A stretch of 64,000 nt of DNA, taken from the NCBI GenBank assembly GCA_013400975.1, contig WBMZ01003273.1, positions 62,001 to 126,000 on the forward strand. The letters are read 5' to 3'. The notes below the pieces were generated by a model. It had not been told where the DNA came from. It saw nothing but the letters and a program-made list of their open reading frames with translations, and did not search any database. This document shows positions 12,771-24,049 of the stretch, piece after piece. The translations under genes were made by a program, and so were the position numbers. Source of the stretch: Atrichornis clamosus. Its lineage: Eukaryota; Chordata; Aves; Passeriformes; Menuridae. Numbering within the stretch: position 1 is the first letter of the stretch; each line of letters begins with the position of its first letter.

Positions 12771-13575
12771 GCATAGAATGACAGAATGGTTTGGGTTTGA
12801 AGGCACCCCAAAGATCATCCAGTTCCAACTCCCCTGCCATGGGCAGGGACACCTTCCACTAGAACAGGTTATTTAAAGCCCCCTCCAACCTGGTTTTGAA
12901 CACTTCCAGGCATGGGGCAGCCACAACTTCTCTGGCGAACCTGTTGCAGTGTCTCATCACCTGCATGAATTTTCCTCCTAATATCTATTCTAAGTCTACT
13001 CTCAGTTTAAATCTGTTACCGCTCATCCCGTCACTACACTCCCTGATAAAAAGTCACTCTCCAGCTTTCTTGTAGGTTCCCTGTAAGGTCTTTCTGGAGC
13101 CTTCTCTTCTACAGGCTGAACAAACCCAATTCTCTCAACCTTTCCTTGTAAGAGAGGTGTTCCAGCCCTCTGATCATGTTTGTGGCCTCCTTTGGATTTG
13201 CTCCAACAGCTCCATGTCCTTATGTTGAGCCCCCAGAGCTGGATGCAGCACTCCAGGAGAGCAGAGGGGCAGAATTCTCTCCCCTGCCCTGCTGGCCACA
13301 CTGCTTTTGGTGCAGCCCAGGTTGTGCTTGGCTTTCCGAGCTGCAAGTGCTCACTACTGGGTCATGTTAAGCTTCTTATCAACCAACATCTCCAAGTCCT
13401 TCTCTGCAGGGCTGTCCCAATCCATTCTCTGCCCGGCCCTTATCCATGTTGGGATTGCCCCTGTGCAGGGGCAGGACCCTGCACTTGGCCTTGGTGAACT
13501 TCATGAGCATATCTCATCTACACCTCGAGCCTCTCAGGGTCCCTCTGGATGGCTGCAACCAACTTCTGGCATCAT
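12771..13575 (-). mobile_element. CR1 LINE, 3' portion about 0.8 kb
   Basis: Long reversed CR1 copy beginning 'agaagcatagaatgacagaatgg' and running through the aggcaccttccac, ttctctggcgaacctg and ctccaacagctcc segments to the part of ORF2 that reads 'cttcatgagcatatctc'. Its inner end stops only about 20-30 bp before the acceptor of the ABCB linker relic exon, so it has replaced nearly all of that intron's 3' end. Confidence 0.93.
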
Positions 13576-13593
13576 ACTGTGTTTTGTTTCAGG

Positions 13594-13775
13594 CATCAGG
13601 AACTGAGGATCAGTTGCAGAAGGAAGGCAATTCACCAGCTGTGTCAGAGGAAGAACAGAAGGGATCAGGAATGACTGGACAGAAAATGCAGTCCACTCAG
13701 AAAAGCATAAAAAGGTTCAGAATACAGCATCATGAACTTGATCTAAAAGCTTGTGTCTCAGTGTTCTTACCTGTA
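13594..13775 (+). pseudogene. ABCB4: ABCB relic exon, linker between the two halves
   Basis: Follows tgtgttttgtttcag. The open frame is polar and charged: ASGTEDQLQKEGNSPAVSEE, then MQSTQKSIKRFRIQHHELDL. The linker in this family is rich in E, S and K and contains STQKS/STQKN in ABCB4 and other sequence in ABCB1. The tail ACVSVFL may correspond to the A-N-V-P-P-V-S-F-L segment that starts TMD2. No stop occurs before 13790. The linker evolves fast, so the match rests on position, phase and STQKS. Confidence 0.8.
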
Positions 13776-14617
13776 TATGTTTTCCATAACTAATGGGATA
13801 AGAAAGGAACACAATCCCACTTGAGAGGGAGTAACTTTTAGACAAAATACGTGAAGGCATCCTACGTGTCTGGGTAAGGACTCATAAATTGACAATATCC
13901 TACAAGGGTTCTGTGGAAACGCCTTTTCCTTTGAAGCTAGAATTGTTTGTTGTGATACTTAAAATAGTTTGAGTAATATCATGAAAAATAATTACTTTGG
14001 TATGGGAATAGCCTAAGTAGCAAGTTAATTCATTTAATTACAGAACAAAACCAAAACCATGTAATTAGTCATACAACTGAAATAACACACCCAGAATAGA
14101 GAATAATTACTAATTTTATCTAAATGTTTTGATATCTGTTGTTTAAAATGCCTGTGTTAGCAAATAGATTCCTGAAAATTAAAATACGGTTATCAAGATG
14201 TCTAAGGGCCTAAATTTGTAAGAGATCATATTCAGCAATAAATAAGAAAGAATTATTTCAACATTCAATACCATAAAATGCAAAAAATTCTCAACTTCTG
14301 TTTCTGGATAATTCTATGAAGGGTGACTTACTGTACATCTCATTTACATATGCAAATCACTTTATTTCTTGCTCAACTACTTGTCCTTGCCCAGCCATCT
14401 GTGGGCTTCTGAACAACACCTTGCTACCTTCTGCCTAATGCCTCTGAGAAAAGAGTGCCTTTTCTGAAAAGTCATTCAGCCCTTTCCCTCCCTCTCTTCA
14501 GGCAGAAACAATCTCAAAATTCCTACTTCTGTGATGCCCTTGGAAAAGAAAAGAAGGTGGTAGTATAACTATTATGGATATTTCTCCAACCAAATGTGTC
14601 TGCCTGTCTCTCTCATC

Positions 14618-14718
14618 ATCTCATCTCATATCTCATATCTCATCTCATATCTCATCTCATATCTCATCTCATCTCATCTCATCTCATCTCATCTCATCTA
14701 TCTCATCTATCTCATCTG
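14618..14718 (+). repeat. (CATCT)n pentanucleotide tandem repeat
   Basis: About 100 bp of ctcat/ctcatat units: pure CTCAT runs near the 3' end, mixed with 7-bp CTCATAT variants before that. The repeat alone creates long chance open frames rich in S, H and I. Confidence 0.95.
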
Positions 14719-15169
14719 TGTGTAGGCTGGCCCTGCATGGCCCTGCCCCAGGAGTGGGAGATTCACCAGTACACCCTTGTGCCCACTGAGGTGTGTTGTA
14801 GTCAGTATCTGCGCAGGTTCAGAGGCTTCCTGCAGACAATCACCAGCAGCACTACGGCTTTTATTGTAAACTCTTAAAGAGAGAGGGGGAAATCCTTGGT
14901 ATTTGCACACTGCTTAAAATGAGCATAGGGTCTGGTGGGGCCTGAAGACTGCTACATGATATACTTCTTGAAAAAGAATGTCTCATTTTTCCTCTATCTT
15001 ATAGGTGCTAAATTTAGGTTTTAAAAACTTGGATTACCGCAGTTACAACTCGAATACTTTTTACATGGTAATATTATTTTTTAATTGTATGCAGATAATC
15101 ACTTTATTTATTTGAAAAGAACAAAAAATATGATTAGGTAATAAAAAAGCTTTTTTTTTTCTCAAACAG

Positions 15170-15247
15170 GATTTCACATTAGGCAAAGCTGGAGAAATCC
15201 TTACAATGAGGCTTTGACCCATAGTATTTAAAACAATTTGGAGACAG
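15170..15247 (+). pseudogene. ABCB4: ABCB relic exon, TMD2 (FGKAGEILTMRL segment)
   Basis: Exactly 78 bp (26 codons), the family size, between a polypyrimidine tract plus cag and a GTAAAA donor. It reads DFTLGKAGEILTMRL, stop, PIVFKTIWRQ against the family's GFTFGKAGEILT.RLR.MAFKAMLRQ. The stop is TGA at 15215-15217 in place of an arginine codon (CGA to TGA). Confidence 0.95.
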
Positions 15248-16068
15248 GTAAAAGCATTATGCATTTAGTTTTCTGGAGCTTTAGAAATGCCTGTTTGTTT
15301 ACATGACATAAATTGTCGTTGTATGTATTTAAGTAGCCATGCTGTGATCCTACCCAAAGATACCACACTGATTTCTTTAGCTCAGTTTAGAAACCGATTG
15401 TGCTAAATCTTCATAACAGGTCCAGGTAGATATTTTGAATGGTTTTTAAATATAACTGTAAGTCAAGTGTAGAAAAGCTCAAAGGTAATTGCAGTGTTTA
15501 TTTAGCTGCTTTAATAAAATCAAAGCACCTTTGGACTGAGGACCACAGAAAGTAGACTGTGCTCTAAGAGACTGAATCTGAAATTCAGATCAACCTTCAT
15601 AGACAGCTAACTCCAGGTATTGACTAGAATCCACAAAAAGTTACTAATGAAGGTTGAAGGACCTGGATATTTGACTAACTGCTCTCACTAAACTGGTGGC
15701 TGGTCCTCTGTAGCAGGCAGAGAGCCAAAGACAGCCACAGTAGGGCTCAGGTCTGGGAGCAGGGCCCTGCTGTCAGTAGAAGTACATTCATCAACAAATC
15801 TTTTAAAAATAATCAGCCTGAAATCCAAGCACGTCTGTCCCCAGTTGCTAAGCAGTCAGTAGGACCGGGAGGCTCCCAAGTGCATGTTTAATCAGCCTTA
15901 TCACCACTGTTTGAGGGCTGGCAGTAGCTGCTTCCTGGAGCTGGTGCAGTGCTGAGCTGCTCAGCATCCCTACCCTGCTGCAGCGTGTCTGAGATATCAG
16001 GGCAAACTGGGAAACACTGCCTGGGAGGCACAGCCTGGTACCTGCCCTGAAGGCTTGACGGTGTTTCC

Positions 16069-16128
16069 AGTTTATATTTTTTATATTTTATATTTATAGT
16101 TTATATTTTTTATATTTTATATTTTAGC
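16069..16128 (+). repeat. AT-rich tandem duplication, two units of about 29 bp
   Basis: The string gtttatattttttatatttt and its neighbourhood occur twice in direct succession. Confidence 0.8.
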
Positions 16129-18729
16129 TAGAACTAATTCAAATATTTTTGTCCCTCTCTTATTGCCACTCCTACCCTTACCAGTTCATATCCTAGCAGG
16201 TTTTTTTTTTTTAATTCATTATGAATTTTGGGAAATGTTGGTATTCAGCATCATATTATCAATCCACAGTGCAAACTCAATCCTTCCCTAAATTTCTATT
16301 AAATTTTTCTCTCAGCTGACCCAGCGGTAGGCATGTATGTGATCCCTGAAGTAGCAGGAAGCAGAGCAATGTGAGATTAGACACACCCATCCCTCCGTTC
16401 GCTACAGACAGGGGTTTATCCCCGCCACGCCGGTCTGATACATCCACAGCCTCACCACTTACTAAGCCCATGCAGCTGAGTGAAGCTTTCCTGGCCTCCA
16501 CAGGGAGTCGTCTCCTCCCTGAGAAGTTCCAGAGCCAACCTGAGTCATATCAGCTCCGCTTGTTAACCCTTTTCACTGGGGACACAGATGCCCCTCCTTA
16601 CTGGTTTATATGGGAGGGGATTATAGGTCACCTCCTTGGAAATTAAATCCCATGACACTTCTTTGACTAACCTAGGAGGAAAGTGAGGTCTCAGACCAGG
16701 CTGAATCTCAGCAGACCCCTGGGGGAAGGATTTGAAAAGACCCTAAAGAAAACTGAGTGGGTTTCATGGTCTGTGCATTCCTGTAACGCCATTGTATTCA
16801 CTTTTCTGACTCTGGTGTGAAAAGTGTCCGCCCGGCAGCCTGTTCACGTGTCAGGCACTGCAACGGGGGGGCCTGGGAGGGCTTTGTGTATTAGCACCAA
16901 CACACATGGTGTGTTCTCCCACCATGTAACACCGAAATCATCTAGCTATGTTAGCCTAGAGCCAAATCAAAACTGTTTGTTTTACATATTTTTTTTCTCA
17001 CCATATTTAAGAAAATAGTACTTTACCGCACTTAAAAATAATCCCCTATCCCTCAATGAAACCCCAAGAAATCAAAATTTAGTATGTTTGTTGATGTCAT
17101 TTATACACTCATGGTAAGATACATAAAAACTCTTACAATACCCTTATAAACAGTTCTTACACAAAAATACCATACTGTTGATACAAATTATGTATGTATA
17201 AAGTAATACAAATACTTAGATGCTTTCATGGCAGTGACATTTTAGTTTTGATATTTGGCAAATCTGGAGAAAAGATAGAGTGAATATTTTATTTTTGCTT
17301 CCTGGGTTTAAATAAGACAAATGTGTTGTATTTAATTCCGACATTTTAATTTTCAAAGATGTGTTTTAAAGTCACTGGTCCCTCTGACCAACTAATCTGA
17401 ATTGCTAATGAGATACAAAAGTATATAATTGATAAGGTATTTTCCTCCTAAAAATAGTATCTCCCAGATGAGAAAGAGGTAGTGTTGAGCACTGCATAAT
17501 ATTTCACATATGTGTTCTCACACATCAGAGGCATTTTGCAGCAACGCTCAGACTCAGAAACACTTCACAGCAGACTTGCAGATTTCACAGTACTTGTAAC
17601 CGATAGAGAACCAAGATTTATTTCTAGTTTCATAACTGGAGAAAGGATATTGTTCATTAGTCTTTGCAGATGCATATTACATCTAAGAAGTTGTCCCTGA
17701 CTGGCGGCTTCCTTGGCACTATTTACTCAGCTTCTAATTGTCAAATCCATGTTAAATTCACAAGCAAAAATTTATTATGAAGCTACATTTAATACAAAAT
17801 AATGTGATGGTGTTTGTACTATTGCAAAAAAGATATACAGACTGTTAACACAACTTAGGTTTGAGTTTTATGTTTCTGGATTTTTATTACACTTTTAGAT
17901 CTATACATTTAGTGTTACATGCAATGGAAACCACACCACGTGTGTCATCCTGTTGTAATCTGAAGTGATTAAGTTCTCTTGTGTAACCTAATTAGGTGAT
18001 GTGCAGACTAAAGTTTTTGCATTCATTAATTATTTATTAAATTGTTATTTATTAAATAATATTTATTTTGGTGTTACAAAAATGTATTTTATATATAATT
18101 TCCTTCTAGTTCATATTAATGTTCAATCCAGTTATCATTAGTATAAATGAGTCCCCCAAGGAGTCAACCTAAACTTATTTATCCAATCTGCTTATATGTC
18201 TAGACAGCACTGAGTTTTCATGCTAAATATTGCAAATATTAAAAATATTAACAAAATGTTCAATTGTAGGCCTCAAAATGGGGATTGCTTTCTTTGCAGC
18301 ACTGCTGCTTCTCACATGTTTAAAGACAAAAGTGGTCAGAGAGAAAAAAATAGTTATCTCAGATTCCAAGTTAGGAAATGTCATGTTCTGGGATCTGGAA
18401 AGTTTAAAGTCATGGTTCCACATGTAAAATATATGAGATTTACCAAATGCCACTCTGTTTTCTTGGGCAAAACCCAAGAACAGTTAGTGTGAGTGAGTAT
18501 ATGGAAGCAGAGGAAGAATACCAGATAAGAAACAGAAGGCTTGAGGGAAACATGTACAACTGAATGTTTTTCAAAAGACAAAGCATCCAATTCTGCAGAA
18601 TACTTAGACTAAATTAAGCACTTTCAGATGGCCTCTGGTGAATAAATCTCGATTGTCTAGGTAACAAATATTTCCTGTCTAGTTTTCAAATAAACCAAAG
18701 TAATTTACAATGGTTTCATTCATTTCCAG

Positions 18730-18931
18730 GCTACAGGTTCCAGACTGGCACTAATTGCTAAAATGTAGCTATTCTTGGGACTTGGATATTTTGTTGTTGA
18801 TCTGTGGCTGGCAACTGGCTCCTCTGCTTTTAGTCATTGTGCCAATTATTGCTGTAACAGGAATGATTTAAATGAAGATGCTTGCTGGGCAAGGGAAAAA
18901 AGATTAGAAGGAACTGTAAATCACAGGAAAA
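18730..18931 (+). pseudogene. ABCB4: ABCB relic exon, TMD2 (GWQL..VPIIAV.G..EMK segment)
   Basis: Starts after tttcattcatttccag with ATGSRLALIAK. After a 1-bp deletion it continues in another frame as GWQLAPLLLLVIVPIIAVTG, MI, stop, MKMLAGQGKKD, stop, KEL, stop, ITGK. The family has [55 protein letters not shown]..GK. Stops are TAA 18869-18871, TAG 18905-18907 and TAA 18917-18919. The length of about 202 bp is near the family's 204 bp. A GT remains at the 3' end. Confidence 0.96.
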
Positions 18932-19590
18932 GTAGGTTCTATTATATTTTTATGTTTTTATGTTGTACTAAACTGTGTTGCTTAATAGGGACATTGGTGA
19001 TGGATCAGGAATATACTCCTCAAAGAAGGCAAAGTCAACCTTGTTCTATTATTCTAACAAAACGGTGATATAGCAAATATGAAGCTGAAAATTGAAAACA
19101 TGATTTACTAATTTGTGTTCTCTAAGGGTTTGTGGCATTCAGAGCACACTAAGCATTTTAAAAATACTGGGTCCCTCATGGCTCTTCCAAGCCTGCATTT
19201 GGGTTCCCTCTTCTTTGCATTCTGCGGGTTTTTTTCTTTTTCTTAATTTTTTTTCCAGTCTGTTCCTCTTCAGAGCTCCCCTCTTCCACCTCTCTTCTCA
19301 TCTCTTCTCTTGCTCTCACCCTGCAGTTGTCTGTGGGCTTAAGATTAAAAACCACAGTATAGAAAACGTCAGTAACAAGGATGTGTGAAGATGTGACAGT
19401 GCAGCTGATTGTGCCCTGCAATCTCTTGCTCTGAATTTCATTCTTTCCCTCTCAACTGGGAAGGGAAGCAGGAGCCTGGAAACCTGTTTCAAAGTCTGAA
19501 AGGAGTTTGCAATGAGGTGGGAGTCAGCTTTTTCTCCCGGGTAACAAGGGACAGAAGGAAATGACCTCGAGTTTCACCAAGGGATATTTA

Positions 19591-20815
19591 GAATCAGAAT
19601 CAGAGAATCATGGAATGGTTTGGGTGGGAAGGGACCTTAAATATCACGTAGTTCCATGGGCCATGGGCAGGTACACCTTGCAAAGACCAGGTTGCTCAAA
19701 GCTGCATCCAGCTGGAGCTTGGACACTTCCAGGGATGAGGCATTCACAACTTCTGTGGGCAGCCTGTTCCTGTGCCTCACCACCCTCATGGTCAAGATTT
19801 TTTTTCTAATGTCTAATCCAAATCTACTCTTTCAGTTTGAAGCCATTCCCCCTTGTCCTGTCACTACAGGCTCTTGTAAAAAGTCCCTCTCCTTCTTTCT
19901 TGTAGGCTCCCTTCAGGTACTAGAAGGCCACAATTAGGCCACCCCTAAGCCATCTCTCTTCCAGGTTGAACGAACACAATTCTTTCAGCTTTTTCTCACA
20001 GAAGAGGCGCTCCAGCCCTCTGATCATCTTGATGGCTCTGCTCTGGACTTGCTCCAACAGGTCCATGTCCTTCCCGTGCTGAGGACCTCAGACCTGGATG
20101 CAGTGCTCCAGGTGGGCTCTCACCAGAGTGGAGCAGAGGGGCAGAATCCCCTCCCTCTCCCTGCTGGCCGTGCTGCTTTAATTGCAGCCCAGGTCACATG
20201 TGGCTTTCTGGGCTGTGAGTGCACATGGTCAGGGCATGCCCAGCCTCTCCTCCACCAGCACCCCCAGGTCCTTCTGGACAGGGCTGCTCTCCACCTGTTC
20301 ATTCCCCAGCCCATGTTGATACCAGGGGTTGCCCCAACCCAGGTGTAGCACGAGCACTTGGCCTTGTTAAACTGCATGAGATGCCCATGGGCCCATTTCT
20401 CAAGTTTGTCCAGGTCCCTCTGGATGGCATCCCCATCTCTCAGGTGTGTCAACTGCACCACTCAGCTTGATGTCATCTGCAAATTTGCTGTGGGTGCACT
20501 TGACCCCTTCATCTATGTCATTAATTTAATGATATTAAATAATGCTGGTCCCAATATGGATCTCTGGGGGACACCATTTGTCACTGATTTCCAGCAGGAC
20601 TTTGAGCCATTGACCACTGCCCTCTGGATGCATCCACCCAACCAATTTCTTATCCATCTAACAGTTCACTGATCAAATCCATGTCTTGTCAATTTTGAAA
20701 GATGTTGTGGGGGGTCATATCAAAAGCTTTACAGAAGTCCAGATAAATGACATCTGTAGCCCTTCCCTTGACCACTGATGTAGTCCCCCTCTCCTAGGAG
20801 GCCTCTAGATTGGAC
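19591..20815 (-). mobile_element. CR1 LINE, about 1.2 kb 3' portion
   Basis: Reversed CR1 from 'agaatcagagaatcatggaatgg' through the 'catcttgatggctctgctctgg' and 'ctcaggtgtgtcaactgcacc' regions to 'tcatatcaaaagctttacag'. One open frame on the minus strand (20120-20461) still reads like CR1 reverse transcriptase C-terminal sequence. Confidence 0.95.
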
Positions 20816-20823
20816 TCTAGATT

Positions 20824-21036
20824 AGGAAAGATTTCTTCACTGAGAGAGTTGTTGAGCACTGGAACAGGATTCCCAGGGTAGTGGTTGAGTCACCATCCCT
20901 GAAAGTGTTCCAAGAAACATGTATATGTGACAGTGAGACATGGTTTAGTGGTGAAAATGGCAGTGCTGGATTACATGGTTGAACTCAATGAGCTTAGAGG
21001 TCTTTTTCAATCTTAATGATTCTGTGATTCGGTGGT
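20824..21036 (+). mobile_element. CR1 LINE 3' end, opposite orientation to its neighbour
   Basis: Reads 'aggaaagatttcttcactgagag', then 'agcactggaacaggattccc' and 'caatcttaatgattctgtgattc'. It abuts the reversed copy directly, giving head-to-head CR1 fragments. Confidence 0.85.
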
Positions 21037-22986
21037 ACTTAGTCCGTTGTGTTTCCTATTTGTAGATTTTCTAAGCATTTATACTACTTCTTACATAGAC
21101 GTAATGATGCAGAAAGAAGGATTTACTAATGGCATGGGCATAGTTAAGTTTTTGGAGGTTAGTTCTCATTTTAGAGCTTCTAGGCTTTTCCTTCTTCTTA
21201 TGGAGTTGAGGTTGAGTCATGTTTTCTTGCAAGCTCTTTTCTACATTTACAGTAAGGGCTGATGATTCACAAGCCTAGAGGTGTTCTGTTACACATTGAA
21301 ATTAGAAGTTGGAAGAGGTTTATTTTTAAAAGAATATATGTGTTAAAAAAAAGAAACATATTCTTCTTTACATGATAGGGTAACTGATGAAAAAATTCCT
21401 TATTCATCAAGTTTTGCCAAACAAGTAACCGTGTTGAGTGCATTCTACTGTACTGAAATATTTCAAAGTTATCTCATAGCCACGTTGTTTGCAGCTGATT
21501 ATCATCTCATGCCAACTTCCTTGAAGACTTTGTAAGAAAAGTTACAAGACTGTTAGGTGATGACCTGAATATCTGGTTTTGGCAGACTATATTCATCAAA
21601 ATAATTTTTTGCAGATCACTAGTTTCTGGCAATATTTCAAACACATCCTTCCATAGCAATTCAGCAAATCAAGCAAACTTAAAGGAAAAAAATTTGCAAA
21701 TATCTATTTTTAGATCTTGCTAGAAATCTACTTTTTTAAAAGTGATGTTCTTCATGGAAAACTGCCTGTGGAGAAATGCCATCTTCTCACACCAGAGTGT
21801 GTGTGAAAGGCAGTGCAGAAATTACATAGCTAAAAGAGAGTAGATGTATTTCATGCATTTCTTATGAGCAGCAAAATTTGTCATACACTTATATCTAATG
21901 AGTCAAGCAGCCCCTGGTACAATCCAGGGGCAACAATTCCCAGTGGTACAGACACTACGGGGAGCGTCTGTGAAGGTAGTGGGATTCCACAGTATGCCAA
22001 TCTTACACACGTGACAGTGAGAAAGAATTGAGCTTCAGTCGCATGTACTGGGTGGTTTTCTAATTCTTAATTTTCTTCTCCCACTTTGAAACTAAATTAT
22101 GAGCTGTAGTGAGTTTAGTGCTTAATGAATATACTTGACAAAATTGACTTTCAAGATGCATTACATATTGAGCTTTGATTTGCTAGATTCCTACCAAGGC
22201 TAAATCAACAGTTACTAGACTTACTGTTGATATTCATTAGCTAGAAGTAGATTGTCTTAATATTTGGGAGCATTAAGAAAATTAAGACATGAGCTTCCAC
22301 TACTTTTCAGTCAAGATTGGGTACCTAGCTTCATTAATCATTTTTTGCGAGCTTCTACTATTTTTTGTTCTGTGCAAAACAGGAAGATTTTCAAAGGTTA
22401 AAAATGAATAGAGATTAGATGCCAAGCTGCTGTATGAGCCAGGAAAACCTGTGTCTACATTTGTAGGAATGGCCAGTGTTTCTGCTTTAGGAGTTTTAAA
22501 TGGCATGGAGTTTGGAATTTCTCCTTTAGGAGTTTGGAAAAACTGATTTTCAAAAAATGCTGAGAGTATACCCTATGAAAGGTAATTTCTTTATGAACAA
22601 GCTCCAAATCACTGGTTGCTTTTGAAAATGTGGACATATGTTTACCCTGCAATTCCAAAAGCCTTTGCAGGTGATGGGGCTTGTTCAGTTTATCCTGACT
22701 GGGCTCCCAGAGCAGTGAGAGCTCCCTGGCATTATCCTCGTGACAGCTTACACAAGACCAGTGGAAGTTAAACTCTCATTGCTGGCCTGCACTAAAATGT
22801 GTGCTGTCTCCACTTCACTGCTATAATTCATTCTAATTGCATATATTTAACAGCAGCACATCTACAACTGTTGTCACCACACTCTCAAGAGTACATAGAC
22901 ATACTTCTATTGCAGTTATCCATCAGACGTCTAAAAATATCCGTTCAATTTTTTTTCTGCTGATGAGTATCTGCTTCCAGACACAG

Positions 22987-23085
22987 ATGGCTTCAGAAGC
23001 CATAGAAAATATTTGTTGCTACTCTGACTCAGGAAAAAAAGAAAATTGAACTTATATACGAACAAAGCTTGCAAGCATCATGCAA
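22987..23085 (+). pseudogene. ABCB4: ABCB relic exon, TMD2 to NBD2 connection (EAIEN..SLTQE..E segment)
   Basis: After gcttccagacacag it reads MASEAIENI. After a 5-bp deletion it continues TLTQEKKKIELIYEQSLQ, matching the family's IATEAIEN.RTVVSLTQE.KFE.MY.QSLQ. The frameshift and the following TGA in the first frame disable it. Similarity fades by about 23085. Confidence 0.92.
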
Positions 23086-23722
23086 GTTAAAAAATGTTTC
23101 TTCAAAAATATATTGAAATATTCTTTTTTAAAATGAACATAAACACCAATAAACTGAGATACTGAGTGGGTGCTGTTTTAAGTGTGTATACCAAGTACAC
23201 ACTTCCTTAGTGCTTAAAAACTAAAATACAAAATTAACCAGCATGTTATTGGATTATAACATGATTTTATAATGGAACTCTTTGGGGGATTAAGTTGTAA
23301 TTTTTTAATGAGTGGGACTGAACTTGGAGTAGTTTTCTATGTTGCTGAAATGAGTCAGAAAGTGCATGACTTGTCAAAGGAGCCAGGCCAATTTGTTGGG
23401 GACAATTTCTAAAACTAATCAACTAAGACCTCCTTGCAGCAGTAAAGAAGGGCCAGTCTGTGACCCTGGAAAAGTCTGCTCGACCTGACTTCTGGGGCAT
23501 GTGAAAATACAACCAGGGAGGACTGTCTGTCTCCTGCCCCCCACCCCATATGTACAAACACGAATCTGAACCAGTCATCAGGGTAACACCTTTTCACCTC
23601 TGAGGCCACAGAAACATCACCTCCGTCATTCTTCTATCACAGATAACAGACTAGAGGCACCATAGGTGGAAACAGCTGCTGTACCAGTTTTTAATTCACC
23701 CTTTGGTTTTCCCATTGTGCAG

Positions 23723-23930
23723 ATTGTTCAGGAAGTGTCAGATAAAGAAGGAAAAGGTCACACATGCCTCATGATAGCTCACCACCTCTACACCATCCAA
23801 AATGCAGACAAGATTTTGAGTGGCAAGGTCACAGAGCAAGAGAACTCCGGGCTGGAAAAGGCATCTGCTGTTCTCTGGTCAATGTTTGAAGTAAGACATG
23901 AAATGCGTGAGTGGGCAGCACCAGCTGCTG
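23723..23930 (+). pseudogene. ABCB4: ABCB relic, last exon (end of NBD2)
   Basis: After ttttcccattgtgcag it reads IVQEVSDKEGKGHTCLMIAH, HLYTIQNADK, then SGKVTEQ and finally LWSMFEVR, following the family's [36 protein letters not shown]..LL...G.YFSMV. The H-loop histidine (MIAHH) is kept. A few codons (VVFQN) are missing, R of HRLST is H, and the normal stop after the KR-type tail is missed, so the frame drifts on to 24019. An AATAAA at 24039 may be the old poly(A) signal. Confidence 0.93.
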
Positions 23931-24038
23931 AAGTGCAGCTGTACAGCAGGCTCAGTCTTTTAGATGAGACTATTAAGGATGTTTCACTACATGTGGTTTT
24001 CATACAATTCCATAAATAGTTTCCTAAAACCTGTAACT

Positions 24039-24044
24039 AATAAA
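24039..24044 (+). terminator. Possible old poly(A) signal of the ABCB relic
   Basis: AATAAA about 110 bp after the last recognisable relic codon; position fits a short 3' UTR. No transcript evidence. Confidence 0.3.
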
Positions 24045-24049
24045 TAACT

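Larger units (their letters stand above)
5380..24044 (+). pseudogene. ABCB4: Decayed ABCB4/ABCB1-type full-size ABC transporter (likely unitary ABCB4 pseudogene)
   Basis: Intact relatives are 12-TM exporters with two nucleotide-binding domains; ABCB4 flops phosphatidylcholine into bile at the hepatocyte canalicular membrane. Relic exons in protein order are: TMD1 at 5380-5548, 6755-6879 and 9089-9252; NBD1 end at 11529-11660; linker at 13594-13775; TMD2 at 15170-15247, 18730-18931 and 22987-23085; last NBD2 exon at 23723-23930. Introns are retained, so it is not a processed copy. Disabling changes include stops at 9128, 15215, 18869, 18905 and 18917, several indels, and a lost acceptor near 9088. 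Walker A, signature and Walker B exons of both NBDs are not found. The gene is convergent with CROT, as in mammals, which favours ABCB4; the STQKS string in the linker also fits ABCB4. ABCB1 or a merged ABCB1/4 ancestor is the alternative. Confidence 0.85.

Noticed and set aside
13180..13606. Overlapping frames of about 100 codons.
   Set aside because: They lie in a reversed CR1 element and are not host genes.
14574..14877. Frames rich in SHLIS repeats.
   Set aside because: Produced by the CATCT tandem repeat.
17512..17700. Apparent match to the SRLA..GTGIIIS..YGWQL part of ABCB TMD2 in an open frame.
   Set aside because: I first accepted it, but the true and far better copy of that exon is at 18730-18931. 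The match here rests on scattered identities and lacks clear splice sites. It might contain traces of the preceding exon, but I cannot show it.
18220..18492. Three overlapping open frames (65-90 codons), one hydrophobic.
   Set aside because: Tried as the ITFSFTQAMMYFSYAG exon of ABCB; only GI-F matched and the order would be wrong relative to the 18730 and 22987 relics.
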